64,000 nucleotides of DNA from Planococcus citri (GCF_950023065.1 NC_088679.1:66402001-66466000); one strand, 5' to 3'. Counted from the stretch's first letter, positions 20,222-33,777 are shown. Notes: generated from the sequence alone by a model not told the origin. Numbers and translations are program-made.

Positions 20222-23200
20222 TCAGTCGTTTTTTTGAATAATTGTTTTTCGTCTCAGCACATTTACCACTGAATATACATTGTTGCAAGATCTGAGGAAA
20301 AATCCCATATTCAAGGGGTATAATTTCAAAGCTCTGAATTCGACGTCAACTCGTGCTTGGTACAGCAAAAGGTGAACAGATTTTCTAACGGATGCTGTCA
20401 TATAGTACCAAGGAACATCGTAAACTGTATCGCCGAACATTTGAGCCTATTGAAAATGGAGCTGTTTAAATACATTGCAATTCACCATAACGTATAGAAT
20501 ACATTATTCGTATAATTAGTGTACCATGTTCGCAAATAATTTAGCGGATGTGCAGTACACGAATTGTATTGTCCCCAAAATAAAGATGATTGATAAAAAT
20601 CTCACTTTCAGCAGTAATGATTCTTCATTCATCTGAAACATTTGAAAATGAAATCAGTGGTTGATAATTATACTCATACAAATGGAGCATGGGATGGTCT
20701 ATTCTAAGTAAAAATCGAAGAAAAAAAAACGCAACCGACAATTTTTTGCTTTCTCTATAGTTCTTCATGTTTTGACAATGGTGGGGACTTGAGGAACATC
20801 GAGAAACCGAATTCAAAAAATAAATAGATATTTGATCGCAGTGACCTCGAATAAGTAGCAATCGACGACGTGTCATACAATATTTCCAATTTTACAATTT
20901 TTTTTTTCTAAATGAGAGGGCCCGTTTTCAGTAAACCAGTGAAAATGGCAAAAGGGTACTGCAGAGCGAGGCAAGGAAAAAAAATGCAATTTTACTTTTT
21001 TTTTCAATTCCTCTTATTAAGGTATAGAAAGTGGTTTTTAATTTTTAATTTTTAAAAATATTGATTTCAGTTTTTAGAGCTGTAATACATTTTAAAAGAA
21101 AAAAATTTTCTTTCAAAATATTTTTTTAGTCCCATTCAATTTTAAAGTTGTGAAAAAATTCATAACGACAAAATTTATTTATTTTCCAAAGTACCTCCCA
21201 TTCCCAAGGTCAAAAATACGTTTTGCTTATTTTTTTTCAAAGCTCGGTTGTCCCTTAAATTTCAAAGATAGACAACTTGTCCATTCTTTTCTGGAGATGT
21301 GGTAAAAGTCAGTGTTGCCACCTTTTTGAGCATCAAAAATTTGCTGAAAAAGTTGAATAATGATATTTCTCCATGGCGTCCATACTGGAAAATTCTGAAA
21401 AAATAGCCCAACTACAATTTTTTATGCTGATATTGATAAGCATATCAAAAAATTGGGGCATCGTTTTCGTTTAATTTTTCGTATTCTCGATTTTAAAAAA
21501 TTCCATTGATCACCATATTATAGTCCAGGAAAAATAGCATTCCATTGGGAAAAGTGAGGTAGAAAGCTGAATTTTGGTATACTGGTCCATTTTTTTGTGC
21601 TAAACACGAATCCGATGAGTCCCCGGTCGTCCCTGGTGTGCGTTCTCCCCCAGAGTGGATCCAAGCCCCCCAAAACCAGTTTTTTGCAATTTTCTCCCCC
21701 GCATTGCATTTTAGCGAATAATGAGGTTAGATACAAGAATCTACGTCAAATTTCCGATCTAGTGATATATCAACTTTCCTTCTACCCCCAAGGGGGGGTG
21801 GGACCACAACCATTCAAAAAAGGGGGGTTCCCTGAAAAATACATAAAGGCTACAGGCGCCTAAGAGGGGTGAAATGGTCCCCGAAAGCGTTTAGCATGAA
21901 AGGTGGGTACCATAGAGAAACCTCCGCGCAAAAAATTTCAGATCCACACCCCCCCTTTTTGCGGAACCCCCCTTTTTGCGGAACCCCCCTTTTTGGAAAT
22001 TTCAGTAACACTTTTCTCAGCCCCATTTCAACCGATTATGAAAATTTTTCTGGAAGTTATGTATATCCTTGATAGGTATCCTCACAAAAATCAAGTCACT
22101 TATGTATCTAATACCTTGTGACTGTTTAAACAATATATTAAAAAAAAAAGAAAAAAAAAATAAAAAAAAAAAAAATTTCAACCCACTCCTCTCATATTTA
22201 CCCCTCAAAATGGTGTAAAAATGTGTCTTAGGGAGGGTTGGGGTAAAATGGGAATTTTGGGGAAAATAACTAAATATTAATGAACAGGGTGTCGTTTTCT
22301 TATGATTCGATACCGCTGAGCACGAATATGACGTCAGATTTTTTGTTACACTCATCTAGCTCTCTCCAGAGCACTTGGCCCCCTCAAGTTTTACCATTGT
22401 TGAAAAGCATTGAAAAAGTTGAAAAACGCTATTTTGAGGGGTAAATATGAGGGGAGGGGGTTGAAAATTTTTGTGGGGATACCTATCAAGGATATACATA
22501 ACTTCCAGAAAAATTTTCAAAATCGGTTGAAATGGGGCTGAGAAAAGTGTTACTGAAATTTCCAAAAAGGGGGGTTCCGCAAAAAGGGGGGGTGTGGATC
22601 TGAAATTTTTTGCGCGGAGGTTTCTCTATGGTACCCACCTTTCATGCTAAACGCTTTCGGGGACCATTTCACCCCTCTTAGGCGCCTGTAGCCTTTATGT
22701 ATTTTTCAGGGAACCCCCCTTTTTTGAATGGTTGTGGTTCCACCCCCCTTGGGGGTAGAAGGAAAGTTGATATATCACTAGATCGGAAATTTGACGTAGA
22801 TTCTTGTATCTAACCTCATTATTCGCTAAAATGCAATGCGGGGGAGAAAATTGCAAAAAACTGGTTTTGGGGGGCTTGGATCCACTCTGGGGGAGAACGC
22901 ACACCAGGGACGACCGGGGACTCATCGGATTCGTGTTCAGCACAAAAAAATGGACCAGTATACCAAAATTCAGCTTTCTACCTCACTTTTCCCAATGACC
23001 ATTTTTTTCATCTAATTTTCCTGGACTAATACATAGAAATATAATTCATCGATTTTACTCCATGTTCAGAGGGAACCTTTAAGACAAGAAATTGTATTTT
23101 TTGGTAATCTTTTGAGTTTTTAAATCGAAAATACGAAGAAACGTCACCTCAATTAGCTCAATTTCTTGATAATGTTTATCAGCATTAAAAATCGTTCTTT

Positions 23201-25649
23201 GGGTAATTTTTTCAGAATTTTTGGGCATGAACGTCATGTAGAAATATCATTTTTCAACTTTTTCAGCTGATTTCTGGTTCTCAAAACGGTGGAAACACTG
23301 GTTTTCACCATCTCTTTAAAAAGCCCGAATGTTGAAAAGAGGTTTGAAATTGGTCTTTACCGTAATTTTTTGAAATTTTAATATGGTAGTTTTCAATTTT
23401 TGTACGTATCGTGAAAACTTGAACTTTCACAGGGTGCCCATGCAAGAATAAGTGATTTTGATTTTATCCGAAAGGAGAGAGAAAATTCCGTGCTTGAAAA
23501 TTGGAAAATTGAATAATCGCTGGAAAAATGGGAATTGAAGTGATTGGTGTCAATGAAACACGAGGAAAGCTTTAATTTTGTTTTGAAACAATTTACTCAA
23601 ATGCACATTTTTTTCGATTGTCAGAACCCCGTATTCTTGGACACCAAAATGACCAGATAACAAAATTTCGAAAAATTGGGGCTGCTCTCCCTTTTTCACC
23701 CCTACTTAACCGGGCCCCTGTACCCTCCTGTAGAGTTTAGCGAATATCTCCCGTGCTTGAAAATTTTGTTATCCTGAAAGGCTCCTTCACCATAATTTTC
23801 TCCCCTTCCCTTTGGGTTTGAACTACCTACTTATGTTGATCCAATCTGTCTTAAAACAGATTTTTAATAATGTTGAATGAGTCTTGTAAAATTGTGTGTG
23901 TCGAAAGAATTTCGTACTGATCGGTTTGCGGAAAATAGTACTATCCATATTTACGGCGAACTGAGTATGCAATTTTATCAACACTTATGTCATGAGATTG
24001 TCTGATTCCATATTAAGATAGGAACCGGTGCGCCGACTGGAACCAATATTAAAGTACGTATCCCTGTGATCTCTCTGTATTTTTTCCCCTACAAATTCCT
24101 TTTGATGGCTATCTAGAATTTCCATCTTGACCCAATAGATGGAGGTGGTTGGAGAGGTCTGGTAATTTTCCCTACAATTGCTAATTTATTGCGAAAATTT
24201 TCGACTTTGAAGGCTCATCTCTTTCCAGGCTGGTTGAATTTGAAGCTGATCTGTTTTTGGAATTTAGAAAGGGAATAATGTGAAATTCAAAATCACTGAT
24301 TAAAATTTGAAAAGTACTTTCAAAAAATTGAAAAAAATTGCTTTGGAGGTATTTTTAATCACTCGCGTTATGAAACTAATTTTCAGAATGGGATCTCAAC
24401 ATGCCTTGTTGGTACAAGCCCCCACCCAATTTTGGCCGAAGTTCGAACAAAAATTAAAGCGAAATATAACGTATCAATTGTTATGAATTTGTAAACGCTG
24501 AGTTTGAGTATTTGCTTTTTTTTTTTTGACCAGTGAGGCATCCTTTATGTAGATTTTCGAGGATACTGACTTGAAATATTCATCGTCGAAGACTTACCAA
24601 TGTCATAATGTAAACCACTAATACTTCGATGATTATCAAAGATACGAAACTAATGGACATATTGAACTGTAAATACGGTTTCAAGTGATTTATTCCGCTG
24701 AAAAATTAACATAAACACGACGGATTAATTTGAAAATCTCGAGCTAAAATAAATGAAGTATTATTTTGTACTACTACCTTTGTAAACGATGATGGTATTT
24801 GGCATACAAGCGAATCTGGTTCAAAAAATACTCCTGTAAATTACCCATCTGCTTTTCACCGTCGTCGTCGTATGTCGTCGATGAAATCAATAATTCTTGG
24901 TAATTACGCGTAAATAACTCAGTTTGATACTCCAGAGAATCGGTCAACGATTTAAACTTGAGGTAGAATTCTTTAGTTACGAGGAAAGTAAACAAAGGTA
25001 TCAGGAAAAACGTCACACCGGTCGGTATAAGTGAGAAAACTTGAGAACATTGCAAAATCATCGGAATAACCCAGCCTCGAACATTATCGCAGTACAGAGG
25101 ATAAATGAAATAATCCAGATCGCAGGGTCGATTCGAGTCGAAATTAGTGAACGTGTTGTAGTAAACGATGAAAGCGTACAACGATGGTAAGAAGACTTGC
25201 GTGAAAATCATTAAAACAGGTACCCACGAATCGTACGAAGGCTTGGATCTTCTAGAACTCTTGCATGCATTTGTTTCGTATACTTCTGTACGGTCGAGTA
25301 GCTCGAATATGCGAATCATGTCATCGTTATACAGATACGAGCTCAGAGGGACGAGGAAAAACACGTGAACGTTTCCGATAAATCCGACGAAGCAGAAGAG
25401 TATCATGGATAATGGACGATTCTTCGATAGCAATATAAATAAGGTACAATGGATTAGGATTATTATGATGGATAGAACAAGGCCGGCGATGAAAATCTGA
25501 GTCAGGGGTCGACTGAACACCGTTGAATGGTAAGCTTGGCCGAGCAGCCAGTAAATCAAACGTTGCTGGTTGACGGATGTCTTGGAATATCCGAACACAT
25601 TCTTCTTGCCGAATATTTGCAGAATGAAGTCGTACGTGGTGTACTTCAT
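20222..25649 (-). CDS. Odorant receptor OR4 (4 exons, 434 aa)
   Basis: Exons on the minus strand are 25649-24778, 24697-24598, 20632-20525 and 20446-20222 (872+100+108+225 nt, in frame). Introns 1 and 3 are 80 and 78 nt. Intron 2 is 3965 nt and holds a 1.5-kb foldback element. The N-terminus reads FGKKNVFGYSKTSVNQ and the loop motif YPLYCDNVRGW. Exon 2 has HLKPYLQFNMSISFV. The C-terminal exon has VPWYYMTASVRKSVHLLLYQ and SCNNVYSVVN. TM1-TM4 are in exon 1 and TM5-TM7 one per later exon. The exon 3 donor is GTACAC, weaker than its paralogues. It groups with OR3 and OR5. Whether the long intron is spliced efficiently cannot be seen from the sequence. Confidence 0.88.
21523..23027. mobile_element. 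Foldback element (~560-bp inverted arms) in OR4 intron 2
   Basis: The left arm (about 21523-22090) and right arm (about 22465-23027) are almost identical inverted copies. The ends are GTCCAGGAAAA / TTTTCCTGGAC with TA outside both. The loop (about 22100-22460) is A-rich with a long poly-A run. Mirror-image open frames in the two arms (MLNTNPMSPRSS, MYLTSLFAKMQ) result from the palindrome and are not genes. No transposase. RNA from OR4 would fold this into a hairpin of over 500 bp. Confidence 0.85.
23028..24597. other. OR4 intron 2, remainder
   Basis: AT-rich intron sequence with no exon-like frame or clear repeat boundary. Confidence 0.4.
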
Positions 25650-27230
25650 CTTCTATTGGGTTTTAAATTGATAGATGGTTCGAGAAATAAAATCACACAC
25701 TAGAATTTTTTTACGAATTTAAAAATGATTGTAGTGCGTCGAAGGAATTGCAGTTGTGGTATTTTGTTTAGAGGCCTGCTGTGTCTTATCTACACACTAC
25801 TGTAATAAATAATGAAAACAACCGAAATAATCTCTTGGTAAAATACTGTCGAGTAGGCATATTTTAATACAACGTAGGTATCTGACACATGCAATGAATG
25901 AAAAAAAAAGGATATCATGCAAAAAATAACCCCCATCTAATGAAAAATAAATAACAGTCGAGAAATGAAAAGAAATTATATTTATTGGAAAATGATACCG
26001 ATGCGAAGAAGATATAAATACTTGGAAAAGTAAATAATGGCAATAAAAATACTAAGTAGGTAACTTACCGCAGCCGATGTTACGTTATCAGACAATTCAA
26101 ATAGCTGATTATTTAAAGGTTGGTATACATATCTATTCGCGTGCAAATACCTTTTTAGTATTAATTTTCTATTAATATCTGAGTATCTAGAAAAATGATT
26201 GTTTTTTTTTCGAAGCTTGAAAAAAATGGTGTGCTTGGACCGTAAAAAAACCTAGTACCTGCTTGAGAATTTTATTTTTTACACGTGTCCTTTCACAGAC
26301 GGTCTTGAATTTTTACAAAGGTCAAGAAATTCAAAAAATTTACAAAAATGAAGAAGAATGCTCGGTTTTTTGTCGAAAATAGTTTTTGCAGAGATGATTT
26401 CATCAAAAGAAATATATTATGTATTTTTTTTAATGTTGCTCAAAAAATAGGTTGAACAAAATTGCAAATTCCAAAATATTTTTTTCTCAGTATTTATGAT
26501 CCAAAAAAACGGACTCTTCCAAAAGTTTTCATTATTGATAACATAATATGGGAAGAATATGATTTATAAGGTGATTTTTTGTGTTTCCTGGGCACTGTTT
26601 CGATCCCCATTTTACGTTTGAATTTGTATGTACCTATATGTAGGTTCAAGAGTGAAGAACTTCAAGCATAGTTTTAAACGACCTTTCTTGAATCTTGTTA
26701 AAAAAAAAAAATCCAAAATATCTAAGTATGTAATTTGCAGAAGAGGGGTTATGTGTAGGTGAAACTTGAATATGTAGGTATTTTAATATTCTGAAAGTTC
26801 CCATTTTAAAATGTTTTGTAATTTGAACCACGTTTTGGAGCACTGATGAGAAATTCAGAAGAATTGGTTCGAAAAGTGTTGAGAAACTATTCGAACCCAG
26901 CGCCTTCAAATTTGTAGCAATCGCATAAGTCACTTCATTTTGTTTTATTTGAATTTTGAACAAAATTGTGGATGTTTGTACCCTAAGGGACGTTGAAATC
27001 CCATTTCGGAAACCAGTTTCTTAATGTAAAAATAAAGATGTGTTTTCACTGTAATTTTTTCGAATTTTTCAATAGTTGTCCTCAATTTTACATTCATCAA
27101 AAGAGAGAGTGATCTGAGGTTTATTGACTGAATATTGTATGTTACAAAGTTTCTAAATAAATAGATAAGTAATACACATTTTTGTACAATACACCAATGC
27201 GCCATGGCGCGAGCGGCATAAGGGCTCTCA
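25650..27230. other. Region upstream of OR4, no gene seen
   Basis: Should hold the OR4 promoter. I see no other gene. Short open frames here lack codon structure and domain features. Confidence 0.4.
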
Positions 27231-27759
27231 TTAGTTATTACAATAATAGATTAACATAAAAAGTATAAAAGATCACAGACATAACAGCAGCATAAAATAA
27301 ATAAAGATCAAAATAAAAAAGTAAAAAAACAGCATAGGAGAATAAATAGCAAATTAATAGCCTAATATAACCAATTAACCGATAATCACAGTTACATCAT
27401 AATTGAGACATGAACAGGAATAGATCAAAATAAGATAAAACTACCAGGAACTATTAACAGGTTATCAAGATATACAATGACATCAAATACTCAAGACTTC
27501 AAACTAAAATTACTACAGTTCATTACTTCAAACCACAGCATATTGTAGCAAAGGCACACAAAAAATTTACGTAATATGGCACCAAAACATATAAGATGGG
27601 AGAAAGTGCTCTTTAAGAACTACAAAAAATTGAAAAAAATGAAAAAATTTAAAAAACAATGACATTAAGATACATGGGAGGCATCGGACATACCAAAATT
27701 CTAACCAGGAGCTATTGTTTTTACCTATCAGAGTGAACTCTTGAAAAGACTTTTGTTAC
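27231..27759 (-). other. Probable 3' UTR of the LINE relic
   Basis: Sequence following the LINE reverse-transcriptase frame on the minus strand. It has no coding signal, and its end is not defined by a clear poly-A tract. Confidence 0.3.
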
Positions 27760-29519
27760 CTTTTTTAAGCAGGTGAAATCAGACCATCACCGTCCCATCA
27801 TGCTCCAGGAATTCTTTAAGAACTTTTCTAAATATGTTTACCTTACTTTTTTTTGCGTATATCAGATGGCATATGGTTGTAGATCTCAGGAAATCTATAA
27901 GGGGCTTGCATTCTTATTCTTTCAATTCTCGAGTTAGGCACTTCGGCAATATTCTCCCTTTTTCTCAATCCAGCTCGTCAACAGTGACCAACACTAAATT
28001 TATCTTTATTTCTATGAACATATGAGGCTGCCAAAAGAGAATGCAACTTTCTCAGAGGGAGTATTTTTAATCTTTTAAATTCACCTACTGTAGAATCTCT
28101 TCTTTCTAGTCCCACAATATTTCTGATAGCCCATTTTTGCAGAGTAACAATTGGCTTGAGGTGCATATCAGCTGCCCCTCCCCAGACAATGATGCCATAC
28201 CTCATCACAGAATCAAAAAGAGCGTAATACATTTTTTTAAGATGAAATTCGCCAAAGAACCCAGCTAGGTAGTAAAGTAGGAAATTGAGTTTACGTAGTT
28301 TAGCCTACAGATATTCAGAGTGCATATTCCAAATCAATTTTGAGTCGAAAACGATACCCAGATATTTTATTGAGGCACACTGTACAAGAGGTTTACACCT
28401 GCAATTAATCTCACACAACACTTTCTCATGTAGGAAACATCTGTTTTCAATATTTGGCACATCCCTTAGTCCATATGCGACAATTTTTGTTTTATTTAAA
28501 TTAGGGGTAAGTTTATGTAATGATAACCAGAGTCTTATAACTTTTAAACCAGCATTTATAGCATTAACTAGACTGTTAATGGCATTTGCCTGAAAAACAA
28601 TAGCAAGGTCGTCCGCAAAGGCATAAATAGAACCTCCAATGTTCAGCTTGAAAATATCATTAATAAAAATCAAGAAAAGCAAAGGTCCGAGAACGCTACC
28701 TTGAGGCACCCCTATATTTACTCCTCTAGAGTCTCCAGAGATACCATCCACTTTCACTGTTTGTTCACGTCCACTCAAGTATGAGCTGAACCACCTATGT
28801 GCAATACCACAAATACCACAGTTATAGAGTTTATCCAACAAAATATGATGATCAACTGTATCAAAGGCCTTTTTCAAATCTACGTATACGACTGCAACTT
28901 TTTTCCCCTGCTCCAAGTAACCTGTTATTTCAGAAATCTGATCATAGAGGGCGTCATCAGTGCTTCGATGGGGTAAAAAACCATACTGCTTATCAGCAAA
29001 GTATTTGTGTTTTTGCAAATATTTAAGCAACCTTGATTTCATCGTTTTTTCAAAAACTTTAGAAAGAACTGGAAGTAACGAAATGGGTCTATAATTGTCT
29101 ATTAATTTAGGATTTCCAGATTTAAGCACTGGTGTTATGGACGAGTTCTTTAGAACTTTTGGAAAAACTCCTTCATGGAAGGACATATTGAATAGGTCAG
29201 TGATCGGAATTGCCAATGTCGCAGCATTCTCTTTGAATACCCTCGCAGAAAGACCATCTAAACCAGTGGAAGACTTGCTGGGTAAGCTCATAATGTGTCT
29301 GAACGTTTCTGCTGAGTCAGTGTCAAATAATTGGAAACTTTTCACTGTGGTTGTTTTTGGTAATGTATCAGGACAGTTTTCCAATTCCAGATTCTTGGAC
29401 AAACTCTCGACAGTGTCAGCAAAATAATCCCCAAATATGTTTGCAATTTTCATCGCATCTACTTGGACATCAAACACAGTACCACTAACCTCAATTTTTT
29501 GAATTTTTTTACCATTTCC
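27760..29519 (-). pseudogene. LINE ORF2 relic with reverse transcriptase (Jockey/CR1-like)
   Basis: Read on the minus strand from 29519, the frame covers the reverse-transcriptase palm: GLDGLSARVFK, NYRPISLLPVLSKVFEK, YVDLKKAFDTVDHHILLDKL, GVPQGSVLGPLLFLIFIND and FADDLAIVFQ, with the catalytic ADD at about 28610. It continues in one frame through the thumb and C-terminus (LDS...WGGAADMHLKPI, then PEIYNHMPSDI). Two nonsense codons interrupt it: TAG at 28302-28304 and TGA at 27978-27980. A probable frameshift in an A-run lies near 27855. The 5' part with the endonuclease is missing; the frame stops at a C-rich tract beside a foldback element. It is dead and non-autonomous. Confidence 0.9.
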
Positions 29520-29544
29520 CCCCCCCCTTTCAAATTACGATTTG

Positions 29545-30704
29545 ACCCGGACATAATTGGGATCAAAGGTTTTTTTTTGCGAATATTGTCTAGGATGGTG
29601 TAGTGAACAACATACTAAAAGCCCCCGCCCCTACCCCTAGAGCTAATCCCCCCACAGTGGATTAAAGCCCCCCAAAATCAGTTTTTTGTCAAAAAATTAC
29701 TTTTGAGTAAAATGAGCACTGATTATTTAATCTCTCCTCAAATACCTATCAAATGAGCTATCAACCAACTCCCTAGCCCCAAGGGGGGCGTTACGACCCC
29801 TCAAAGTGATGTGATTTCAATAAGTTTACATTTCATGACTTTGGGACTTGAAACCTGTTGTAATCGATCAAATAAAGTCAAACTTGGGGAATGAGATTAT
29901 TTTGGGACCTAAAGTCGACCCCTAGGGTGGGGAGGGTCAAATTCGAAAATTACAGTAAGGTCATTTTTTTGGAGGGCCATAAAATGGTCCCAAATGAATG
30001 AAAATAGTCCAAAATCATATCATTGGTGAGTACTCCCATTGTGATCAAGATCAATATATCCAAATTTCAGCTTCCTAGGTCATTCCCATCCCATTTAAGG
30101 CGGAATTAAGGCGGAAAACCCCTCATTTTACCCCTATTTTTGTTTTTTTCCTCCTTAAAAGAAGTGGGGATGACCTAGGAAGCTGAAATTTGGATATGTT
30201 AATCTTAATCGTTAATCACAATGGGAGTATTGACCAATGATATGATTTTGGACCATTTTCATTCATTTGGGACCATATTATGGCCCTCCAAAAAAATGAC
30301 CTTACCGTAATTTTTGAATTTGACCCTCCCCCGCCCTAGGGGTCGACTTTAGGTCCCAAAATAATCTCATTCCCCAAGTTCGACTTTATTTGATCGATTA
30401 TAACAGGTTTCAAGTCCCAAAGCTATGAAATGTAAACTTATTGAAATCACATCACTTTGAGGGGTCGTAGCGCCCCCCTTGGGGCTAGGGAGTTGGTTGA
30501 TAGCTCATTTGATAGGTATTTGAGGAGCGATTAAATAATCAGTGCTCATTTTACTCAAAAGTAATTTTTTGACAAAAACTGATTTTGGGGGCTTTGATCC
30601 ACTGTGGGGGGGGGGTTAGCTCAAAAGGTAGGGGCGGGGGCTTTTAGTATGTTGTTCACTACACCATTCGCAAAAAAAAACTTTTATCCCAATTATGTCC
30701 GGGT
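29545..30704. mobile_element. Foldback element, ~555-bp inverted arms
   Basis: ACCCGGACATAATTGGGAT at 29545 is inverted at the right end (30704). The arms run to about 30110 and from about 30155, so nearly the whole element is a palindrome with a loop of only about 40 nt. Shared blocks include the CCCCCGCCCCTACC tract and GAGCACTGATTATTTAATC. No coding capacity. It borders the truncated 5' edge of the LINE relic. Confidence 0.85.
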
Positions 30705-30724
30705 TCACCCATTTTTTCCCGCTA

Positions 30725-31025
30725 TTTGACTAGGCTAGACAGACACGCAGTCGGCTTGAGAGGCTAGACAGGTTGATCGGTGACCTCGAGACGGCCGGGT
30801 CAATGACCTCTGGGGTTAAACAGGAAGACAGACGACCTTGAGAAGGTGGACAGATGGGTCAATGACCTCAATAGGTCGGACAAAGAGGACAGATTGGCAG
30901 ATAAATACGACATTGGAAAGCTTAGGCCAGCAGGTTAGTGACCCTTAAGAGTCCAAACAATGATCTTGAGAGCCATAAACAGGCAGACAGACGACCATGA
31001 GAGGCTAAACAGGTTGTTCTGTGCT
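30725..31025 (+). repeat. GACAGACAGGTCAATGACC minisatellite, second array
   Basis: Same satellite family as 5990-6780. Words such as GAGGCTAGACAGG, GGGTCAATGACCTC and GACAGACGACC recur. GGGTCAATGACCT, an inverted GGTCA repeat with one spacer, occurs at 30797-30809 and 30856-30868, with weaker variants such as AGGTTAGTGACCC around 30931. Confidence 0.8.
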
Positions 31026-31515
31026 GAGGTAGAAAGGGAAGTGCTCTTCGATGAGCTCGCAATGGTTCGAAATTCTCTTTTGATTTTCTTAGTTAAAATG
31101 CAGCGTAAAAAAAATTTTAAAAAGTTTATAAATTGGGCTCTACTTCTCCCACACTCGTCCATTGCAAACATTTCTATTTTTTTGGATTTAAAAATTTGGA
31201 TTGAGGGCCAATTCGCTTAAATCTTAACTGAGAGGCCATCTAAGAGTCTTTAATAGATTAATTTTATTGCAAAAAACCCCATTTGCATAATAATTATTTC
31301 AATTGTGGTGCTGCTATTAGCCAAAAATTAATTAACGTGTTGATGCAACTCAAAAAAGACATTTTATAAATTGCCTACTCATTTATTTTTGGTAAAAAAA
31401 AATACAATGTACATATATTGCTTCAATGAGGAATTGCTGATTTTAATTAATATATGCAAACAAATAACACAAATTTTTTGGTAGGTCTAGGTACCTACCA
31501 TACATTTTTTTTCCT
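31026..31515. other. Intergenic downstream of OR5, no gene seen
   Basis: AT-rich. It probably contains the OR5 3' UTR, but I cannot fix a poly-A site. Confidence 0.4.
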
Positions 31516-33777
31516 TCAGTTTTTACTCATTGTTCGTCGTCGCAATAAGTTCACAATGGAGTAAACGTTGTTGCAAGATTTCAAAAAAAATCCCATATTT
31601 AATGGATATATTTTCAGAGCTTTGAATTGTATGGTGGCTTGGGCTTGATACAACAATAGATGGACTGATTTTCGAGCCGATGGTGGTAAATAATACCAAG
31701 GTGTGTCGTAGACAGCATCGTAGAACATTTCACCCTGTCAAAAATACAAATACTGTAAATTTTTTATCCATATAAATTAGAACTTTATGAAGTTGACTCG
31801 TTTTCTTACCATATCTGAGAACAGTTTACCAATGAAACAATATGTGAGTTGAATCGTACCAAATATGGCAACATTCGCTGCGACCCTCATTTTTAGTAGT
31901 ATTGGTTCTTCTTCAATCTGTAATATGCATAGTTGAAATTTCATTTGAAGTTTAGACAATTTTAAATCGAATTTTTTTCAATGCGTAGTTGATGGAGTGT
32001 AAAGCGAAAGAAGCGAGTAAATTTCGTTATAGTTAATATTGGAGTGGAGTGGGTGCCCCACTGTCCTATTTAAATTAATTATGCATTCACATTATGATTG
32101 TCATGTCATCCAACTGATCGATCATTTATTTTGTTTTTTGTTCCAGGTGAGTACAAACGTTCGCTCTAAAATCAAGGGACCGTGATAATAAGTGAGTTAA
32201 TTATTTACATGATGGGTGAGAATGAATATCTGGCAAGCCAAAGATCGCATAATCGAAAATGGAGAAAAATTTAATAACGAAATTTGTTTTTGAAAACAGC
32301 TATTTTTTATCCAAAAACGACCATTCTTAATTCTGCAAAAATTCAAAAATGGCCACTCACTTGAAAAATAAAATACAAAATTCTTCCAAATTGGCCTAGG
32401 AAGCTGAAAGCTGTCTACTTATCCTATTTTCGACGAGCCGAATCGATTGGAAATGGTTTTGAATAATTTTGAGCAGTTTTAGAGCCTCCAGTAAATTTTT
32501 GAGTGTTCGAATTTTAGTTCAAAATTGAACACGGTGGGGTTGGTGGGTATAAAATTGACTTGCTTGAAAATCGTTTTGGCTGCAGCTAGTTTCGATGAGT
32601 GCAGTAATGTTGAACCTTCCCTTACGAATATTCAAACTTTCCAAAATCCTTACTTATTGGCTCCTAATTTTTTTAGCTGAACATTGACCTTATTAAGGAG
32701 CAAGACTCTCGTGATTGTCTTACCAGTGTAATCACATGTACGAGGAATATTTCCACGTATAAGAATGAAAACAAATTCGTAGACATATTGAACTCCAAAT
32801 ATGACTTCAGGCTGGATATTCCTCTGAATTAAAAAGGAAAAGAAATCACTCGTTACGACTATCTTAGCATAAAACATATAAAATTCTATTCTTAAGACAT
32901 ACCTATACCGAACTTACTTGAGCAAATTATGATGATGCCTGGCATACGACTCGATATCTCGTTCAAACGACTCTTGAATTTTACGAATTTCATGGTAATC
33001 GACCAAAGATAGCTTGAGTAGTTTCTCAAAATGACTCTTGAACGATTCAGAATGACATTTCAAAGAGTCACTCAAAGCTTGAAACTTCTTGTAAAATTCA
33101 TTGACCACGATTAAAGGAAAAAATGGCATCAGGAAGTACATAGGCCCCACTGGTAAAGCGGACACGATTTGAGAAATTTGCAGCGCCACGAAAGTACTCA
33201 GTTGATCGACATTCTCGCAGTATAAAGGATAAATGTAGTAATTAGGATCGCTGAGTTTATCAACATTGTACCCTATAATTAAATGAAGATAGGTGAAAGT
33301 CATGTACGAAGAGAACAGACCCATTTGAGTGAATAATACTACGTAAGCGGAGTTCAAGTTGAACTTATTTTCATCCGCTTCTTTAACATATCCGGTTTTC
33401 AGTTCGTATGAGCTCACTTGGTCGAGAACTTTGAACGTATTGCGGGTATTGTTGCGATAAAAATGTGAACTCAGAGGTGTGAGTATGTGTAAATAAGCGA
33501 TACTTATTATTACTTGACTCGCGAATAACATTTTCGATATGTCGACGTTTGATGAGAAAAATATGTAAAAGAAACTGTGAGCGAAAAGCAATGCAACAGC
33601 GAGGACGTTGAACGATACCCAAAATCTTGTGATGAATCGGTTGAATATTTTACTGGTGTAGAAATCGCCCAGCAACCAGTAAATCATCATGGCCTGATTG
33701 ATGATCGTCTTCGAGTACCCGAATGTATTCGTTTTTCCGAAAAGCTGACCGATGAGGGCGCGCAAATCGTATTGCAT
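31516..33777 (-). CDS. Odorant receptor OR5 (4 exons, 428 aa)
   Basis: Exons on the minus strand are 33777-32918, 32823-32724, 31917-31810 and 31734-31516 (860+100+108+219 nt, in frame). Introns are 94, 806 and 75 nt. The N-terminus is LFGKTNTFGYSKTIINQ and the loop motif YPLYCENVDQLSTF. Exon 1 ends LLK rather than LLR, with the phase-2 donor CAA|GTAAGT. Exon 3 starts IEEEPILLKM where most copies have MNEE. The C-terminal exon has TPWYYLPPSARKSVHLLLYQ and SCNNVYSIVNLL. Seven hydrophobic segments are distributed 4-1-1-1 over the exons. Intron 2 (31918-32723) has no insertion I can define, but includes a copy of the dispersed GAGCAGTTTTAGAGCCTCCAG repeat near 32480. The protein is an OR subunit of unknown ligand. 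Confidence 0.9.

Noticed and set aside
21518..22998. Several open frames of 60-112 codons, some identical on opposite strands
   Set aside because: Mirror copies produced by the foldback arms, no domain or codon signal.
28305..29427. Plus-strand frames over the LINE
   Set aside because: Shadows of the minus-strand reverse-transcriptase frame.
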